Assembly: GCF_037975245.1 (NCBI RefSeq)
Contig: NC_092577.1
Coordinates: 5,058,001 to 5,122,000, forward strand
Reading direction: 5' to 3'
Length of the DNA stretch: 64,000 bases
Source: Apostichopus japonicus
Taxonomy: Eukaryota > Echinodermata > Holothuroidea > Aspidochirotida > Stichopodidae
Below, one piece after another: positions 22,325 to 34,560 of this stretch (the first letter of the stretch is position 1; each line of letters begins with the position of its first letter). Under the pieces are notes generated by a model. It was given only the letters and a program-made list of their open reading frames with translations. It ran no database searches and was not told the DNA's origin. The position numbers and the translations under genes were made by a program.

Positions 22325-22819
22325 GTAAGCTTCCCAATCATCATGCACTCACTAACAAATTTAATACATCTTGTGGGAATTCAAATTTAATACATCTTGT
22401 GGGAATTCAACCCACTTTCAATACAATTCAATACAAAATGTGGGAATTCAACGTAAATGTTGTCTTCCGGGAAATGTCTTGGTCAGAAATTCTCGTTATT
22501 GTGTTGTTTGTTGGAATTTTAGCGAACCTAAGTAACTAATTAAGTGGTCTCTTCATGACTTAGTAAGGAAATGATAATCGAAATTTTTACTTTCGTATTC
22601 GTACTTCCTCTAAGACGCACAGAAAGTTTACACAAAGAGGGGAAAAGCTTAAGTCAGCACAATTTGGAGATTGGTTTGTATGGGAAGGACAGACAGATAT
22701 ATGGGGTGAGTTAACGGTAGTGTAATTTATTCACCTATTTTAGACATGTTTTAAAGTTGGCAGGTTTTTCTCTCCGAGCACCCTGTGAGTAACTACTCTT
22801 CACATTTTGACGTTCTCAG
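22325..22819 (+). other. Intron 11
   Basis: Contains two to three copies of a ~25-bp unit, TTTAATACATCTTGTGGGAA, at 22358-22450. Otherwise nothing recognised. Confidence 0.65.
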
Positions 22820-22933
22820 GTTGTAGCGAGAGCCCCACTCTGGACGTTGAACCACAGACTCCTGAAACCATGGTCAAGAGCTATGACTTTGACTACGCTC
22901 AGAACGAAGTAGCCATGCAGGAGATGATGAACG
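22820..22933 (+). CDS. KIF13: KIF13 exon 12 (post-FHA linker)
   Basis: Reads GCSESPTLDVEPQTPETMVK then SYDFDYAQNEVAMQEMMN. The YDFDYAQNEV segment matches YNYEFAQMEV of KIF13. The acceptor is gttctcag, the donor gtgagg, ending in phase 1. Confidence 0.9.
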
Positions 22934-23324
22934 GTGAGGAAAGATGGTTCACTGTCGGAGGAAATGGGAAGTGGTGTGGGGTAGGGGTGTGGGGTATAGT
23001 TGGGTTGGGGAAGAGTGAGGGTGTAGAGGGAAGATGAAAGCAGGAGCCTTATGTATAACTTCACACGATGAATGGTACAGAAATAATTTATTGTGTGAGG
23101 GGAGAGATTCTGGGTTGGCGTGCCTGGACCCGGGATGGGGTGTGGGAACGGGTGAGGGGAGGTAAGTAAGGAGGGTGGAAATTGGTAATATATCGTAGCC
23201 TCTGTAATTAATCTTACTCTGAATTAAAATAGCTTATTCTTTATGCACACTCATGCACAGTCATTGCAGATTTGTTTTCAAATTATGCAAGGATGACTTT
23301 TGCTTGGAAGGATAAAAGGCAATC

Positions 23325-23490
<166 letters not shown>

Positions 23491-24290
23491 TCTATATCCT
23501 CCTTTTCCTTTAGATGTAGGTGAAAATGTTCGGTGTGCAATATTTTTTGTCACTGGACACTTAAGTTACCTGGTCAAATTGCCATCTCCAGTTATTAGCT
23601 AGAAAAACCAGTGAATTGTGGAATTTAAATATTACAATATTTAAAAGTGATGAATTAGGATGTTAATATTAAAACACATGTAAGAAATGAGCTGCATCTT
23701 CACAGAATTCAGTGTCAACTGCTGCTGTGGACAAAGGAATCAGAATCAACTCACAAAAGGGGTTTTCATTCATAAATGTGTTTTTAGTGTTAACAATAAT
23801 GACAGAGCAGTGTGACATCGGTTACGGTACCATGCCTTGATCGTTGCGTTCTCCAAACATTGACTTTATACAAACAATTTTATGGATTATATGCAAACAA
23901 TCAAAACTGCATTAAGTAATTTGACTGTTCTCGAACAAACACATTAAGCCCATTTTTAAATACAGTTCCACTCTATGATGTCTGTCATTTAATATGTTGT
24001 GTTACGTTAATCGCAATTCTTAGTATTTAGTCATGAGTGTCAGGTATCAAGGAATAATTAATCTAATATCGCATCGCAAAAATATGATGGAATTTGACGG
24101 TTTTCATTTTGATAAATGATCTATTAAGATGCTTATGAAACAGCAACAAATAATTACCTGCATCATTACAGAATTCAGTGTTTTATTTTGACCTTTCACA
24201 CACATATATACATCAACCTTCCAGCAAGACCTAGTATTACTTTCAGCCTATTTAATAGCCTACTTTAAAGTAAAAATTTGACAAGAAATG

Positions 24291-24367
24291 GACCATTGTT
24301 ATATTTGACAATGGACCATTGTCAAATATAACAATGGTCAAGGTGACAATGGACCATTGTCACCTTG
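24291..24367. repeat. Two overlapping perfect palindromes sharing one core
   Basis: Palindrome 1 (24291-24339) has 24-bp perfect arms around a single A at 24315. Palindrome 2 (24339-24367) has 14-bp perfect arms, CAAGGTGACAATGG and its complement, around a single A at 24353. Both centres read GACAATGGACCATTGTC. The two share base 24339. Confidence 0.9.
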
Positions 24368-24497
24368 CCACTTTTATAAAGAACACCTCTAGCCATGTTT
24401 AGACTAACTTTTTACAAATTCTTAATATTTTTCCCACACGACATACCGAATAAAAAAAAAAAACAAGAAAATAATCCTCTTTCGATATTTTAAACAG

Positions 24498-24720
24498 ATC
24501 CTGTCGCTGCTGCCATGCAGCACTTGGAATCGCAGCACCAGAAGGATAAAGAGGGCGCCCTTGCACAACAGAGAGAGCAGTTCGAACAAGAACTCGCCAG
24601 TTTACGGAAACAGATCTTACCCCAGCAACAGTTATTCAGTAACATGTCCTCGTATAGTGATAAAGTAGAGAGCAGCGAATCCTTCAGAGAAGAAAGCTAC
24701 AATAAGTGGGCCAACGAAAG
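24498..24720 (+). CDS. KIF13: KIF13 exon 13 (coiled-coil stalk)
   Basis: Reads DPVAAAMQHLESQHQKDKEG, ALAQQREQFEQELASLRKQI, then a Ser-rich piece and ESYNKWANER. It is rich in Q, E, K and L with heptad spacing, matching the LEKQYLEEKRSALEEQR...ELEQLRQQL coil of KIF13. The acceptor is ttaaacag, the donor gtgagc, ending in phase 2. Confidence 0.92.
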
Positions 24721-26387
24721 GTGAGCAGAAGAAAAAAAAAAACCCTCCCCCCCACATAACCCCCCCCGAAAAACTAGCAATTGTGATGACTGCGAGTTTC
24801 AGTCTCGCAAGGAATTTGATTAACCCACACAGACATGCTGGTTGTCTTTTGAAATGCATGCTCATGTCTTCACAGACTGCGGAGACATTACGCATGTCTT
24901 ATTGACAAACTTTCATGAAGAATATCCACAGGTTGTCAGGGAACAACATGTGTTGTCTGCACCCTTGGTGAAGAATGTTTTTTTAAGAGAAAGTTGTCAT
25001 TTTGCTATAGCGATCTGGGGTCTACTGAGATCTAAATAAGTTTAAAGTAAGACACACAGGTTGTCTTTTGAAATGTATGCTCATGTCTTCACAAACTGCG
25101 GAGACATGTATGTCTTATTGACAAACTTGCACGAAGAATATGCACAGGTTGTCAGGGAACAACATGTGTTGTCTGCACCCTTGGTGAAGAATGTTTCTTA
25201 GCATGAAAGTTGTCATGTTGCTATAGCGATCTGTTACATATGAAGTCTAAGTACTGTGATTGAAATAAGTTTGAAGTGAGACATGCAGTTTGTCTTTTGA
25301 AAGCTATGTCTCATGTCTTCATAAAATGTAGAGACATTTCTTGCATCTGGGGCAATGTACAGGTGAACTTGCAATTGTCTGCACCTTTGGTGAAGAATGT
25401 TTCGTAGCTCATGAAAGTTGTCATGTTGCTGTAGCGATCATTTACATATGATGTCTATGTACTGTGATTGAAATAAGTCTGAAGTGAGACATGCAGTTTG
25501 TCTTTTGAAAGGTATGTCTCATGTCTTCATAAATGTAGAGACATTTCTTATATCTGGGGGAATGTACCAATGAACTTGCAATTGTCTGCACCTTTGGTGA
25601 AGAATTTTCCTAAAGTGAAAGTTCCCATTTTGCTATATAGCGATCTTTTACATATAAGATCAACTGTCAACTGTCATATCTAAATGTCTTCAATACGAGA
25701 CGTCTCGATGAGGTTGTCTCGTGACAGGTATTATCATCTCTTCATAACCTGTGGAGACGTTTCTTATGTCTGCGGCAATATGCAGAGGAAACCTGTCTTG
25801 TCAATTTGTTGGTGACTTTAAGTGCAGAATTTAAAAAATTATATCATGTAAAGAAGTGACTCTTTTAAAACCAATCATATTCATGAAGTTTTAACATTTT
25901 CCATTTCCATTAAGAATTAAAAATAATAAATAGAATAAAATGTATAAAAAAAACAAGCAACAAGAGGATATTATGGTTTGAGAAGGAATGTTGTGATTAT
26001 GATAAGAGAGGGAATACAATTATGTAATTTATTAGCAACCAGAAAAGATAATTTTGCTCTAATCCTAAGCCTAACCCTAATCCTAACATTAATCCTAAGC
26101 CTACACCTCTTTGTATCCAGGGAGGAGCTCTTCTGTCATGGTCTGAGAGGGAATACAATTATGAAATTTTTTTAGCAACCAGAAACGACCATTTTTCTCT
26201 AATCCTAAGCCTTACCTTAATCCTAACACTAATCCGAATCCTAGGCCTCTTTGTGTTCAAGGAGGAACTCTTCCGTCATGGTCTGATTACAATTATGTAA
26301 TTTTTTAGCAACCAGAATCGATCATTTTGCTCTAAGCCTAATCCTAAGTCTAACCCTAATCCTAATCCTACACCTCTTTGTGTTCAG
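24721..26387 (+). other. Intron 13
   Basis: Contains A-rich and C-rich DNA after the donor (24728-24770), a ~225-bp degenerate tandem repeat (24825-25790) and the acceptor-bearing repeat (25960-26387). Confidence 0.7.
24825..25790. repeat. ~205-230 bp degenerate tandem repeat, 4-5 units
   Basis: Units begin near 24836, 25061, 25288, 25494 and 25712. They share TTGTCTTTTGAAATGCATGC, CATGTCTTCACA, GTCTGCACCCTTGGTGAAGA and GCTATAGCGATC. Divergence rises towards 25790. Confidence 0.85.
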
Positions 26388-26420
26388 GGAGGAGCTCTTC
26401 CGTCACGGGCTTAGCAAGTT
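25960..26420 (+). repeat. Tandem repeat copying the exon 14 acceptor and exon start
   Basis: Units of ~127-140 bp hold a CCTAA-rich pyrimidine tract (CTAACCCTAATCCTAA), CACCTCTTTGT, a splice acceptor and GGAGGAGCTCTTC(C/T)GTCA. The true exon start is at 26388. Copies start at 26121 (acceptor tatccag intact) and 26261 (ttcaa, AG lost). A more decayed relative lies near 25962. The copied exon piece is about 30 nt. Confidence 0.85.
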
Positions 26421-26550
26421 GCGGGAGGAGGTGGTGAAAGCCAATGCCTTAGTGACGGAGGCAAACCTGCTAGCAGAGGAGATGGGTAAACACACAGAAT
26501 TCCGAGTCACCTTGCAGATACCAGCGTGTAATCTATCGGCCAATAGGAGG
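26388..26550 (+). CDS. KIF13: KIF13 exon 14 (coiled coil to NLSANRR)
   Basis: Completes the arginine and reads EELFRHGLSKLREEVVKANA, LVTEANLLAEEMGKHTEFRV, TLQIPACNLSANRR. It is very close to the KIF13 block ELFR..L.KLRE.LVKAN.LV.EAN.LAEEM...T...VTLQIPA.NLSANR. The acceptor is tgttcag, the donor gtgagt, ending in phase 0. Confidence 0.95.
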
Positions 26551-27001
26551 GTGAGTTTTAAAGAAAGTCTTCTGCACATTGTGACGAAACGTCTCCCGAA
26601 AAATTTTCATCGTTAGAAGTGGCAATTCGTAAAGGAGACACAACTCACAAACAGGCTATCTTCTCTAGGTTGTATGATAGAAAGTCCTGACAAACAACTC
26701 CCCCATAACAGCTAAGAGAAAGCTCTGCTCAGCTTTGGAGATATCCTGGTTCAAAAGGTTGGATTGCGGGAGCGTGGACATTTATCTTTCGTAGCCATAT
26801 GGAAGAGGATTATCATAAAAGTCTGGTCTTTTCTGTCCATTTGAAACCGATTTCAGAACGAAGTAACGACCCTATTTGGTCATAGTTTACCCTTTCTAGT
26901 TTTTTTTTGATCTGCTCTACTGACATCAACATCATAGCTTACCTATCTGTCTTCATAAATCCCTAAAATAAATTAATTTGATTCTCGTAATTTCCTCCCA
27001 G
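26551..27001 (+). other. Intron 14
   Basis: 450 bp, no repeat or motif recognised besides the acceptor tttcctcccag. Confidence 0.65.
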
Positions 27002-27148
27002 CGTGGTTCCATCGTCAGCGAACCGGCCATTCAGGTGAACCGAAGAGACCACACCCACCAGATCTGGTCCGTGGAGAAACTGGAGAACAAGATCATCGAC
27101 ATGAGAGATATGTACAATGACAGGAAAGAGAAGGGTTTACCGATGCAG
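27002..27148 (+). CDS. KIF13: KIF13 exon 15 (stalk, KLENKIIDMRDMY)
   Basis: Reads RGSIVSEPAIQVNRRDHTHQ, IWSVEKLENKIIDMRDMYND, RKEKGLPMQ. It matches GAIVSEPAIQVRR...Q.W..EKLENK.IDMRD.Y of KIF13. Both ends are phase 0. The donor is gtaata. Confidence 0.95.
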
Positions 27149-29618
27149 GTAATACAAAAACAAAACAGAAGTAATAACATGTTTTTTTTCTCTTTTCATT
27201 GTGCGCCAGTGCTATTAATACGAACCTCACGTGGGTCATTTACTTTGGTTCTTACTTTAGGCAGGTGGTCGACATTTTGAAAAAAAAATTAATATTAAAG
27301 GCATTGAAGACTCGCGCACAAAGAAACGTCTCACGCTGGTAATCTGACCTAGTTTCGAATGAGGTGTAACAGAAGTGTTAGACACCACCATCGATCCCTG
27401 AAAATACACACACAGCTTGCTACCGTCGGTAATTAGACACTAGTGTACAGTCAGTACATACAGCTGCGGTCAATACCCACAACACAGTGTACATAGCAGC
27501 GATGGACATCTCAGGTCCAGATAAATGATAAAAAGGTTTCACGTTTCATTACTGTCTGCATTTTGTAGCGACAAGCAGAAAACTCCACTTGCAAGCAACG
27601 GAAAGTTAACTTTTTCAGAGCCCGGCACGCTGTTTGGGGCAAGTCTTCAATGCCTTTAAGAGTGTCATCAATTTTTTTTTCATTGCAAGCTTAGACCAGC
27701 TGGTTGCCTTCACACTAATATCAAAACCCAACACATTGCATACAAAGATAGCTGCCGGGTTTAAGAGTTGATAATGAAAATATTGATAAAAACGAAATCA
27801 TTGTTTTTGGAGGTGTTTATGTCCATATCAACTCTGACTGCTGGGTGTGCTGTCGCTGAATTGCTAACACCATACAGAGTATAGGAAGTTTAGATGTACC
27901 ATGTCCTTATGTATCCCTATTCATTTGTGAGAAAGTTTGTAAAATTTAGCTGTACATGTTTAGACCTTGATGGGTTTTTATGGGGGGTTTTTTGGCAGAA
28001 CTATCAAGCTATTTCAAAGTGGTCGTAAATTAAAGATGTTTTGTTTTGACAGGTAATCAAGACTGAGGCTCTTTGAAATTAGCTTGTTTTAGTGTAACAA
28101 GGATTAGGTTAGTGGTTTAAACCAATGGTAGCAGTTATAGCACATTGCTGCGATGTCCTTATTCCCATTAAAAAAAATGCATTAAATTGATAACTAAACT
28201 GTTTATGTATTTGGTGCTTATTTAGGCTGAAGTTAGTACCCTAGACCATTAGATCATCATTTCTATATTTCCATGATTATTTTTTCTTGGCATCGTTGTA
28301 CTACCCTTTAAAAATTCATTTTGAGCCCTGATTTGGTCAGATATCATAACTGGATGGAAAGGGGATGTTTGTCGACCCAGGAAAACTATCCCTTATAAGA
28401 AAATGTGCAAATACCGAGAGTGACACGAAAACCAAATGAACCTTCTTTATTTATGTAATAATAATTGTGCCTTCAAATCCACTACCCACACCACTCACTC
28501 CCCCCTCCCCCAAAAATAAAATAAATATGTAAATGTGTTGAGAATGTTACCTCTATCTAATGGAATTAAATAATTGAGTACAAAACAAAAGAAAATGGCC
28601 AAACACAATTGAAACATAGGGCTTATGAAAAGTCTACTTCTAATCTCAAAAGTAATTACATTTTGGTTTAAAACTATGCTATCAATTGTTATGCATGTTG
28701 ACTGCCACCATTGAACATCTTTTGAATGACTTTTGTGCTATGATAAAATTTTGAACTGAGCATTTATGTTGTCATTTCATGCATTTTGGAATATAATATT
28801 TATTTTTTTATTTTTTGGTATAATCATGGAATGAATATGTGTTTGAGCAGTCTCTCAGAATTGAGAGCATTTCGGGGTTTGACTCTGCATACAGAAATAC
28901 AATGATCGGAATCAGAGGAAAAATCAGAGTTCCTGGAATAGGACTTTATCGATCTCCATTCAGTCAGTGGATCGGTAATTTGGCAATTTATAACTGCAGT
29001 CAGAAAGCAAGAATATAAAAAAGAAATAAATTTCATAAACTTTCTTTCATTATTTCTTGTCTGCCCTGGATTTTGCAGATTTTTGAAATCCACAGGTGTA
29101 ACAAACACACAGATAAACAAAGAAATTACTTGCAAACTCTGGTAAAGAAAAGAGACATGAAATTTACTTGTTCTCTGTGGCTTACAATCTCCTTAAAGGT
29201 CTGACAGAAATAGTGATGAAAGTTTACAGCACAATAAGCCAAAAGCCAATCCCCCCACCTCCCCCCCCCTGAAAAAAAAGTGGGATAATTTTTTTTTTTT
29301 CCTCACAATATGTAACTTTTGGATCAAACATATCACAATATCATTTTAGCAAACATTTATCTCCAAATTGTATTTCTGTATGCTCTTATCCAGGTGTTGC
29401 ATAATAGCATTATCATAACAATGGCAGCTTTGTTATATTTTATTGCATTGTTTTTTTTATATATATATATATATATGCATCAAAGTTCATTTTGGTACAC
29501 AGTCAAAGCAAATGGGGGCGCGGTGTGCTTCATTTCTTATTTGTACCTCATGGCTTGTTTTTAACCCATCATCAATCATTGGTTTGCTGCCCTCACTATG
29601 TCATCCTCTTTTACCCAG
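27149..29618 (+). other. Intron 15
   Basis: Contains a TTAA-flanked element (27295-27659) and a short TA tract at 29457-29476. The acceptor is ttttacccag. No other coding segment seen. Confidence 0.65.
27295..27659 (+). mobile_element. TTAA-flanked inverted-repeat element, copy 2 (best preserved)
   Basis: 365 bp including TTAA at both ends. The left end TTAAAGGCATTGAAGACTCG and the right end AAGTCTTCAATGCCTTTAA form an inverted repeat of about 18 bp with one mismatch. No coding capacity. TTAA borders suggest a piggyBac- or Kolobok-type target duplication, but the flanks alone cannot separate TTAA-duplicating elements from a TIR that includes TTAA. Confidence 0.8.
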
Positions 29619-29669
29619 GATAAGGACGAAGAGGATCCTTTACGGAAAATGTCCTTCTTTGAATCGCAG
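29619..29669 (+). CDS. KIF13: KIF13 exon 16 (short phase-0 exon in stalk linker)
   Basis: Seventeen residues, DKDEEDPLRKMSFFESQ, with acceptor ttttacccag and donor gtgaat. Both ends are phase 0. The position matches the variable linker between the coiled coil and the KIF1B-like region. The DPxxxxxFFESQ ending resembles DPFYESQ at the start of exon 17, so it may be an alternative exon. Confidence 0.7.
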
Positions 29670-30180
29670 GTGAATAGTTTTGTCTCTCATCTTACTCGGC
29701 TTGGCGTCTCTCTCCATTTTTATTTTATTTTTGGCCATCGTTTTCACATTTCATTTTTATTTCATCGTCGGTTAAGTTACGGTGGATGTTTTCCGACGAT
29801 TCATCGCGTCGTAAAATTGTGGATAGAAAGTCGTTTTTGTTTGGCCTAAGAAACAAAACTACCTTTATTTTGATTTAGCAAAATTGATTTTTATCCAAGA
29901 GTTTTACCACTTATTTCGTTCCAAAAGAATTAATATATATTTTGGAATATTTTGATCTTCTTTGGAGATGGGATTAACATAATATTATATCCTCATAGTT
30001 TATCCCCCCATCCCCCACCCACTGCATCTAATACACACCCCTAACCCACCCACCCGGGTACTCCTCAGTTCTCTACCAATACAACCTCGTTTTGTTTTAT
30101 AGTTCTTAATACTGTTGATAAAGTCGATAACGTTTCACACATTTTCCCCCTCAACTTGTCAACTGTTTTTTAACATGCAG

Positions 30181-30225
30181 GAATCATTGGCTTCACAACC
30201 CTGGCTATTTCCTTTGAAATTAAAG
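30181..30225 (+). CDS. KIF13: Candidate cassette exon, 15 codons
   Basis: Reads ESLASQPWLFPLKLK between acceptor gtttttTAACATGCAG and donor gtgatg. Length 45 nt, both ends phase 0, so inclusion keeps the frame. It sits in the linker where vertebrate KIF13 is variable. No homology recognised. Confidence 0.4.
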
Positions 30226-31129
30226 GTGATGTCATTTAACAATGTCGCCCTCAATTTTGGCTTTTGTCTGCGCTTTATCGTAGCAAACCGTTTTTTTTTA
30301 TAATGGATGTGCTAAAACTTTTCGATGTCTTTTCCTCTTTCGCCACGGTTTGGGGCTTTTTTATCCTTTCATAAGATTTTAAGTTTTGTAATACTACGTA
30401 ATGTGACATTAGGGAAGCTTAATGTACTAGATCTTTTCAAATGTTTGCATCAGATGCAATTGAAGAAAAAACAGTTGGTCGTATTGACAGGGTAGAGCCA
30501 TTGAATAATTTAATATCCAGCATTTGCATCGCAAAAATGCTATGCGAATTGAGCAAAGCTAGATAACGACTTTTGTAAACGGTAACCATAGTGACAAGAG
30601 AGACAAAGGTCATAACCCTGAAAACTGGTAATCAAACACAAAATTATTCCCTGAGAATCTTGTATGATGCAAATACATAAATGCGAATGCATTGTGCAAT
30701 GTTATTACATTATTACTGTCCTGACAGATGGTAAGTGCCGCAAAAAAATTCTGCTACTTTGCAAAGAAGTTTTCAAAGATGTGTCAGACAAAAGCATAAT
30801 TTGCATAAAATAATTGTGACCAGCGGTTGTTATCGTCGTGGGGATAAATTCTAATTACCGTTTGTATCAACCGTTTATGGGGATAAAAAGATATTCATAA
30901 ATTTGGACAAACATCTTTTACTTCTTTCAGAATTAAAATATATGGCAATGGCATGTGGAAATTTCTATCAATTTTTTTTTGTGAATTATGATGAAAAAGT
31001 AACAACTAGAGAGGGAAAAAAAAGGGACAGAAAAATCAAGCTGTTTGGAAGGAATTGATAATTAATATACCAATAATTATTCTGAGTGAAAAATAACTAT
31101 CGGTGAACCTTGTGGGAATTTTACTAAAT

Positions 31130-31262
31130 TTATTTTAAATATTTGTATTTATACATATTCATGTTACAAATATTTATATTTATACATATTCATGTTATAA
31201 ATATTTATATTTATACATAATCATGTTATGAATATTTATATTCATACATATTCATATGTAAT
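31130..31262. repeat. ~30-bp AT-rich tandem repeat, 4 units
   Basis: AAATATTTATATTTATACAT plus ATTCATGTTA repeats four times with small changes. Confidence 0.85.
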
Positions 31263-33170
31263 AATTGAATTGCAACCAACTGCTTTACAAGTATCAACTG
31301 TAGCAACTTTTCAAATCAAAAGAAGAGAAGAAAACTTGTAACTTTATGGCAGAATTGTTGATAAAGACACCAATAATTTGATGACTTTTGTGACCTTTGT
31401 TGTAGTTTAATGTGGTAGAAAATGTTTTTTTGTGACAGACAGTTCTAACAGCACTTCCATCTTTTCGCTTCTGAGAGAAAGAAATCTGAAAGTTGGTTGC
31501 TCTTTCCTGCTGGTTTTCCACCCACTTGTGGATTACTCCCATTTATTAACTCCCCCTTTGTTTTACTCCCCTTTCTAAAGTTTTAATTTTGTTACATTTA
31601 CACCTTTTTTCAATTTCAAGTCGACCTCAACATATGCCAAATTTTCTTTGGCATTTATTTTGCTTTCAAATCCCTTTAACTACTTGCCTTTTTTTATTTG
31701 CCACTTTCCTTATATATTTTTTGTCCCGAATACAAAAAAAAGAAAAGAAAAAAGGGAAACACTTTTATAGTAAGTTTGGTCGGAATGAAAATTTTTATTT
31801 CCTTCTTTCTTCTGTTTCCTGAGCTTTCACTGTGAAGGTTTTGTAGTTTTTGGTATTCAAAGCTTTGCAATGATGTAAGCAAGAACACAGAAATCAATGA
31901 AACCGCCCCAACCCCCTCCCCACCCGTGATATCAGTGATTGTCTGAGACTTGTCTTGTAACTTCAAACGTTCATTTAATGTTAACATCCATGTCACCATT
32001 TAGAATATGTATTATGTGTATTTTAAGCATTCTTGCAATTTTTCTTTTTTATTGCTTTTTAGGAACTGGGATGGTAATGTGACGTAACGTTCTTCCTTAT
32101 AAACACAGATTTTGAATATTCTAGATCGCTTTTTAATACGAAACCATTTATGTTGTAATTCTCAGTTATGAATAATACCTTGGCCTTCGAAAAGTAATAT
32201 AACGACCTCGTCAAGCAGAAACTTCAAAATAATATATGAAACAGCGTAATGGTGTGATCGAAGAAGAGAAATCGGTTGATATAGGAGGAGGGGAAATGGT
32301 TTACCTTGATAATGACCTTCCCTCGATGATTAGGTATCTATTAACTGTACAGAAGTTAGCGGGTCTGTCATTTTAGTTTCCTTGCATGTTTTTCTTCAGA
32401 GACAGAAAACATAAAATTCTTCAGAAACAGAAAAAAAAAAATCTTCAGAAACAGAAAAAAAAAAACAGAAAATTTTAGTTTCCTGCAAGTTTTTCTTCAG
32501 AGACAGAAAAAAAAAACTGTTCAGAAACAGAATTTTTTTTTGGTTTAATGGACAGATGGGATCAACACCTTTAGTAGGAACGTTGAGCGACGAAAATGAG
32601 TAGAAATTAGAACCAGAAACACTCGGGACAAGTTTGAGATATTCTGTCCACATATATGTATCATAATTGTTACTGTTAAAAGCTGTCACCATAAATGCTA
32701 ATGGCTTCAAAGTTGCTGGAGTTACTGAGTTTATAAAAAGGGTGGAAGTTGGGGTTGTCTCAGATTCCTTCCGAAAGTGTCGTCAGGGACGGTCAAAATA
32801 TCGGAAAAATAATTACCAACCGTGTAAAACTACTAGCAAGTTTTCCTGATACTGTCAACTCTGTAATGTCAACTAGATAACAAAGTACAGAGTTAATCTG
32901 ATAAACTAAAACAAGGTATGCATGCTCCTTTTAGAATATTTATGAAGATATGTAAGCAAGTGGCATTTTGCTTTCTTCATGTTTCCTCCCCTCCCCACCC
33001 CTCCACTCCCCTCCCCTCCCCACCCCCAGGGATTGAATTCATTTTGTTATGTTTAAACAGTGAGACATAAACCCGTGTCTGTCCATTTTCCCCAGCTGTC
33101 GTCGAAACATTTTGTCTGCTACAGTAATCGCCGAATCTTAACTACTGTTTCTGTTTTTCCCTCCTTAAAG

Positions 33171-33239
33171 GAATGGTTGAGTCCAATCCTAGCAAGTGTT
33201 ATGCTGCCCCCTATTGGACAAGCAAGTGGCAAAACGAAG
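33171..33239 (+). CDS. KIF13: Candidate cassette exon, 23 codons
   Basis: Reads EWLSPILASVMLPPIGQASG then KTK. It has a strong acceptor context (a run of T and C ending CTCCTTAAAG) and donor gtggta. Both ends are phase 0 and it is in frame with exons 16 and 17. No homology recognised. The acceptor tract makes it the better of the two intron 16 candidates. Confidence 0.45.
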
Positions 33240-34019
33240 GTGGTACATGACTACTACACATACCCCACTAATGCTTTACTTTGTTTTCCCCAAATATCTC
33301 TTGGAGTAATAACTAATGTGTGTATCTTTCCAACATTTTTCTAATAATTCACCTGTTGTTTGTAGTGCTTAAATTCCTTCTAATAGTCATTATCGTTTTT
33401 TTGGAGTCGCTTTTCTCGTAAATCTGATATCCCCGACTGGTCACATGTTTTCAACAGCTTCTTTATGTACTAGAAACCATTTACTAAAAAAAAAGTTTGA
33501 GTCGATACGTACCCAAATTATGTCGACGTATGGTAAATATATTCGCCCAGGCCACCCGAGAAAACTAATCCATTTGATGGCTTCCCCTTGTACACTTGTA
33601 GATCACTCATGAATACTCTCCCATTGTAATCTCTTGTGAATCTATTAATATTCATCTCTATATTCGAAACATTTTAATATCATCACAGAGTTGGTAATTT
33701 GAATGAAAAAATCTCTTCTCTGGGTAAAAACTGTGAAATGACAATACAGTTGATATTTCTGTGACTGATCGTTACCAATGAGGCGAAAACTTTTAGACCT
33801 GATCGTTTGGAGCAAAAGGTATTGTGAAAGAGGGATTGATTGATTGATTGATAATGGGAAGCTGGTAGGAAAGGAGACTAAAAATCAATCCTTTTGTTGC
33901 AAATATACTCTCAAAATATTTGGGTTGAGATTGAATAGCCTATGGAGGGATGAGGGGTAGTAAATTAGGGGTAATCAGAAAACTGAAGAATTATGTTAAT
34001 GGAACACTGAAAAGTAGTT

Positions 34020-34560
34020 ATATTGCCAATCACCATGGCGATGAGTGGTAAATGTGAACAACTGACAGTAGATGAGCTAGCCAATCAGGTTAAACTGTAG
34101 AGTATTATAAAAGACTTCAAATAGATCGGACAGCCAATTGCGTAATGCGTGGTTACATATCCAATCACCATGGTGACGAGTGGTAAATATGAACAACTGA
34201 CAGTAGATGAGATAGCCAATCAGGTAACTGTAGAGTATAAAAAGACTTCAGAATAGATCGGACAGCAAATTGGGTAATGCGTGGTTACATAGCCAATCGC
34301 CATGGTGATGAGGTGAATAACTGACAGTAGATGAGATAGCCAATCAGGTTAAACTGTAGATTATTAAAAGACTTCAAAGTAGATCGGACACAGCCAATTG
34401 GGTAATGCGTGGTTACATTACCAATCACCATGGTGACGAGTGGTAAATGTGAACAACTGACAGTAGATGAGATAGCCAATCAGGTAACTGTAAAGTAGTA
34501 TAAAAGACTTCAAAATAGAACGGACAGCCAATCACATAATGTGTGGTTACTAGGCATCTC
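34020..34560. repeat. ~130-bp tandem repeat, 4 units
   Basis: Units share CCAATCACCATGGTGACGAG, GTGAACAACTGACAGTAGAT, GAGATAGCCAATCAGG, AAAAGACTTCAAAATAGATC and GGTAATGCGTGGTTACAT. Each unit carries at least two CCAAT boxes, probably incidental. Confidence 0.85.
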
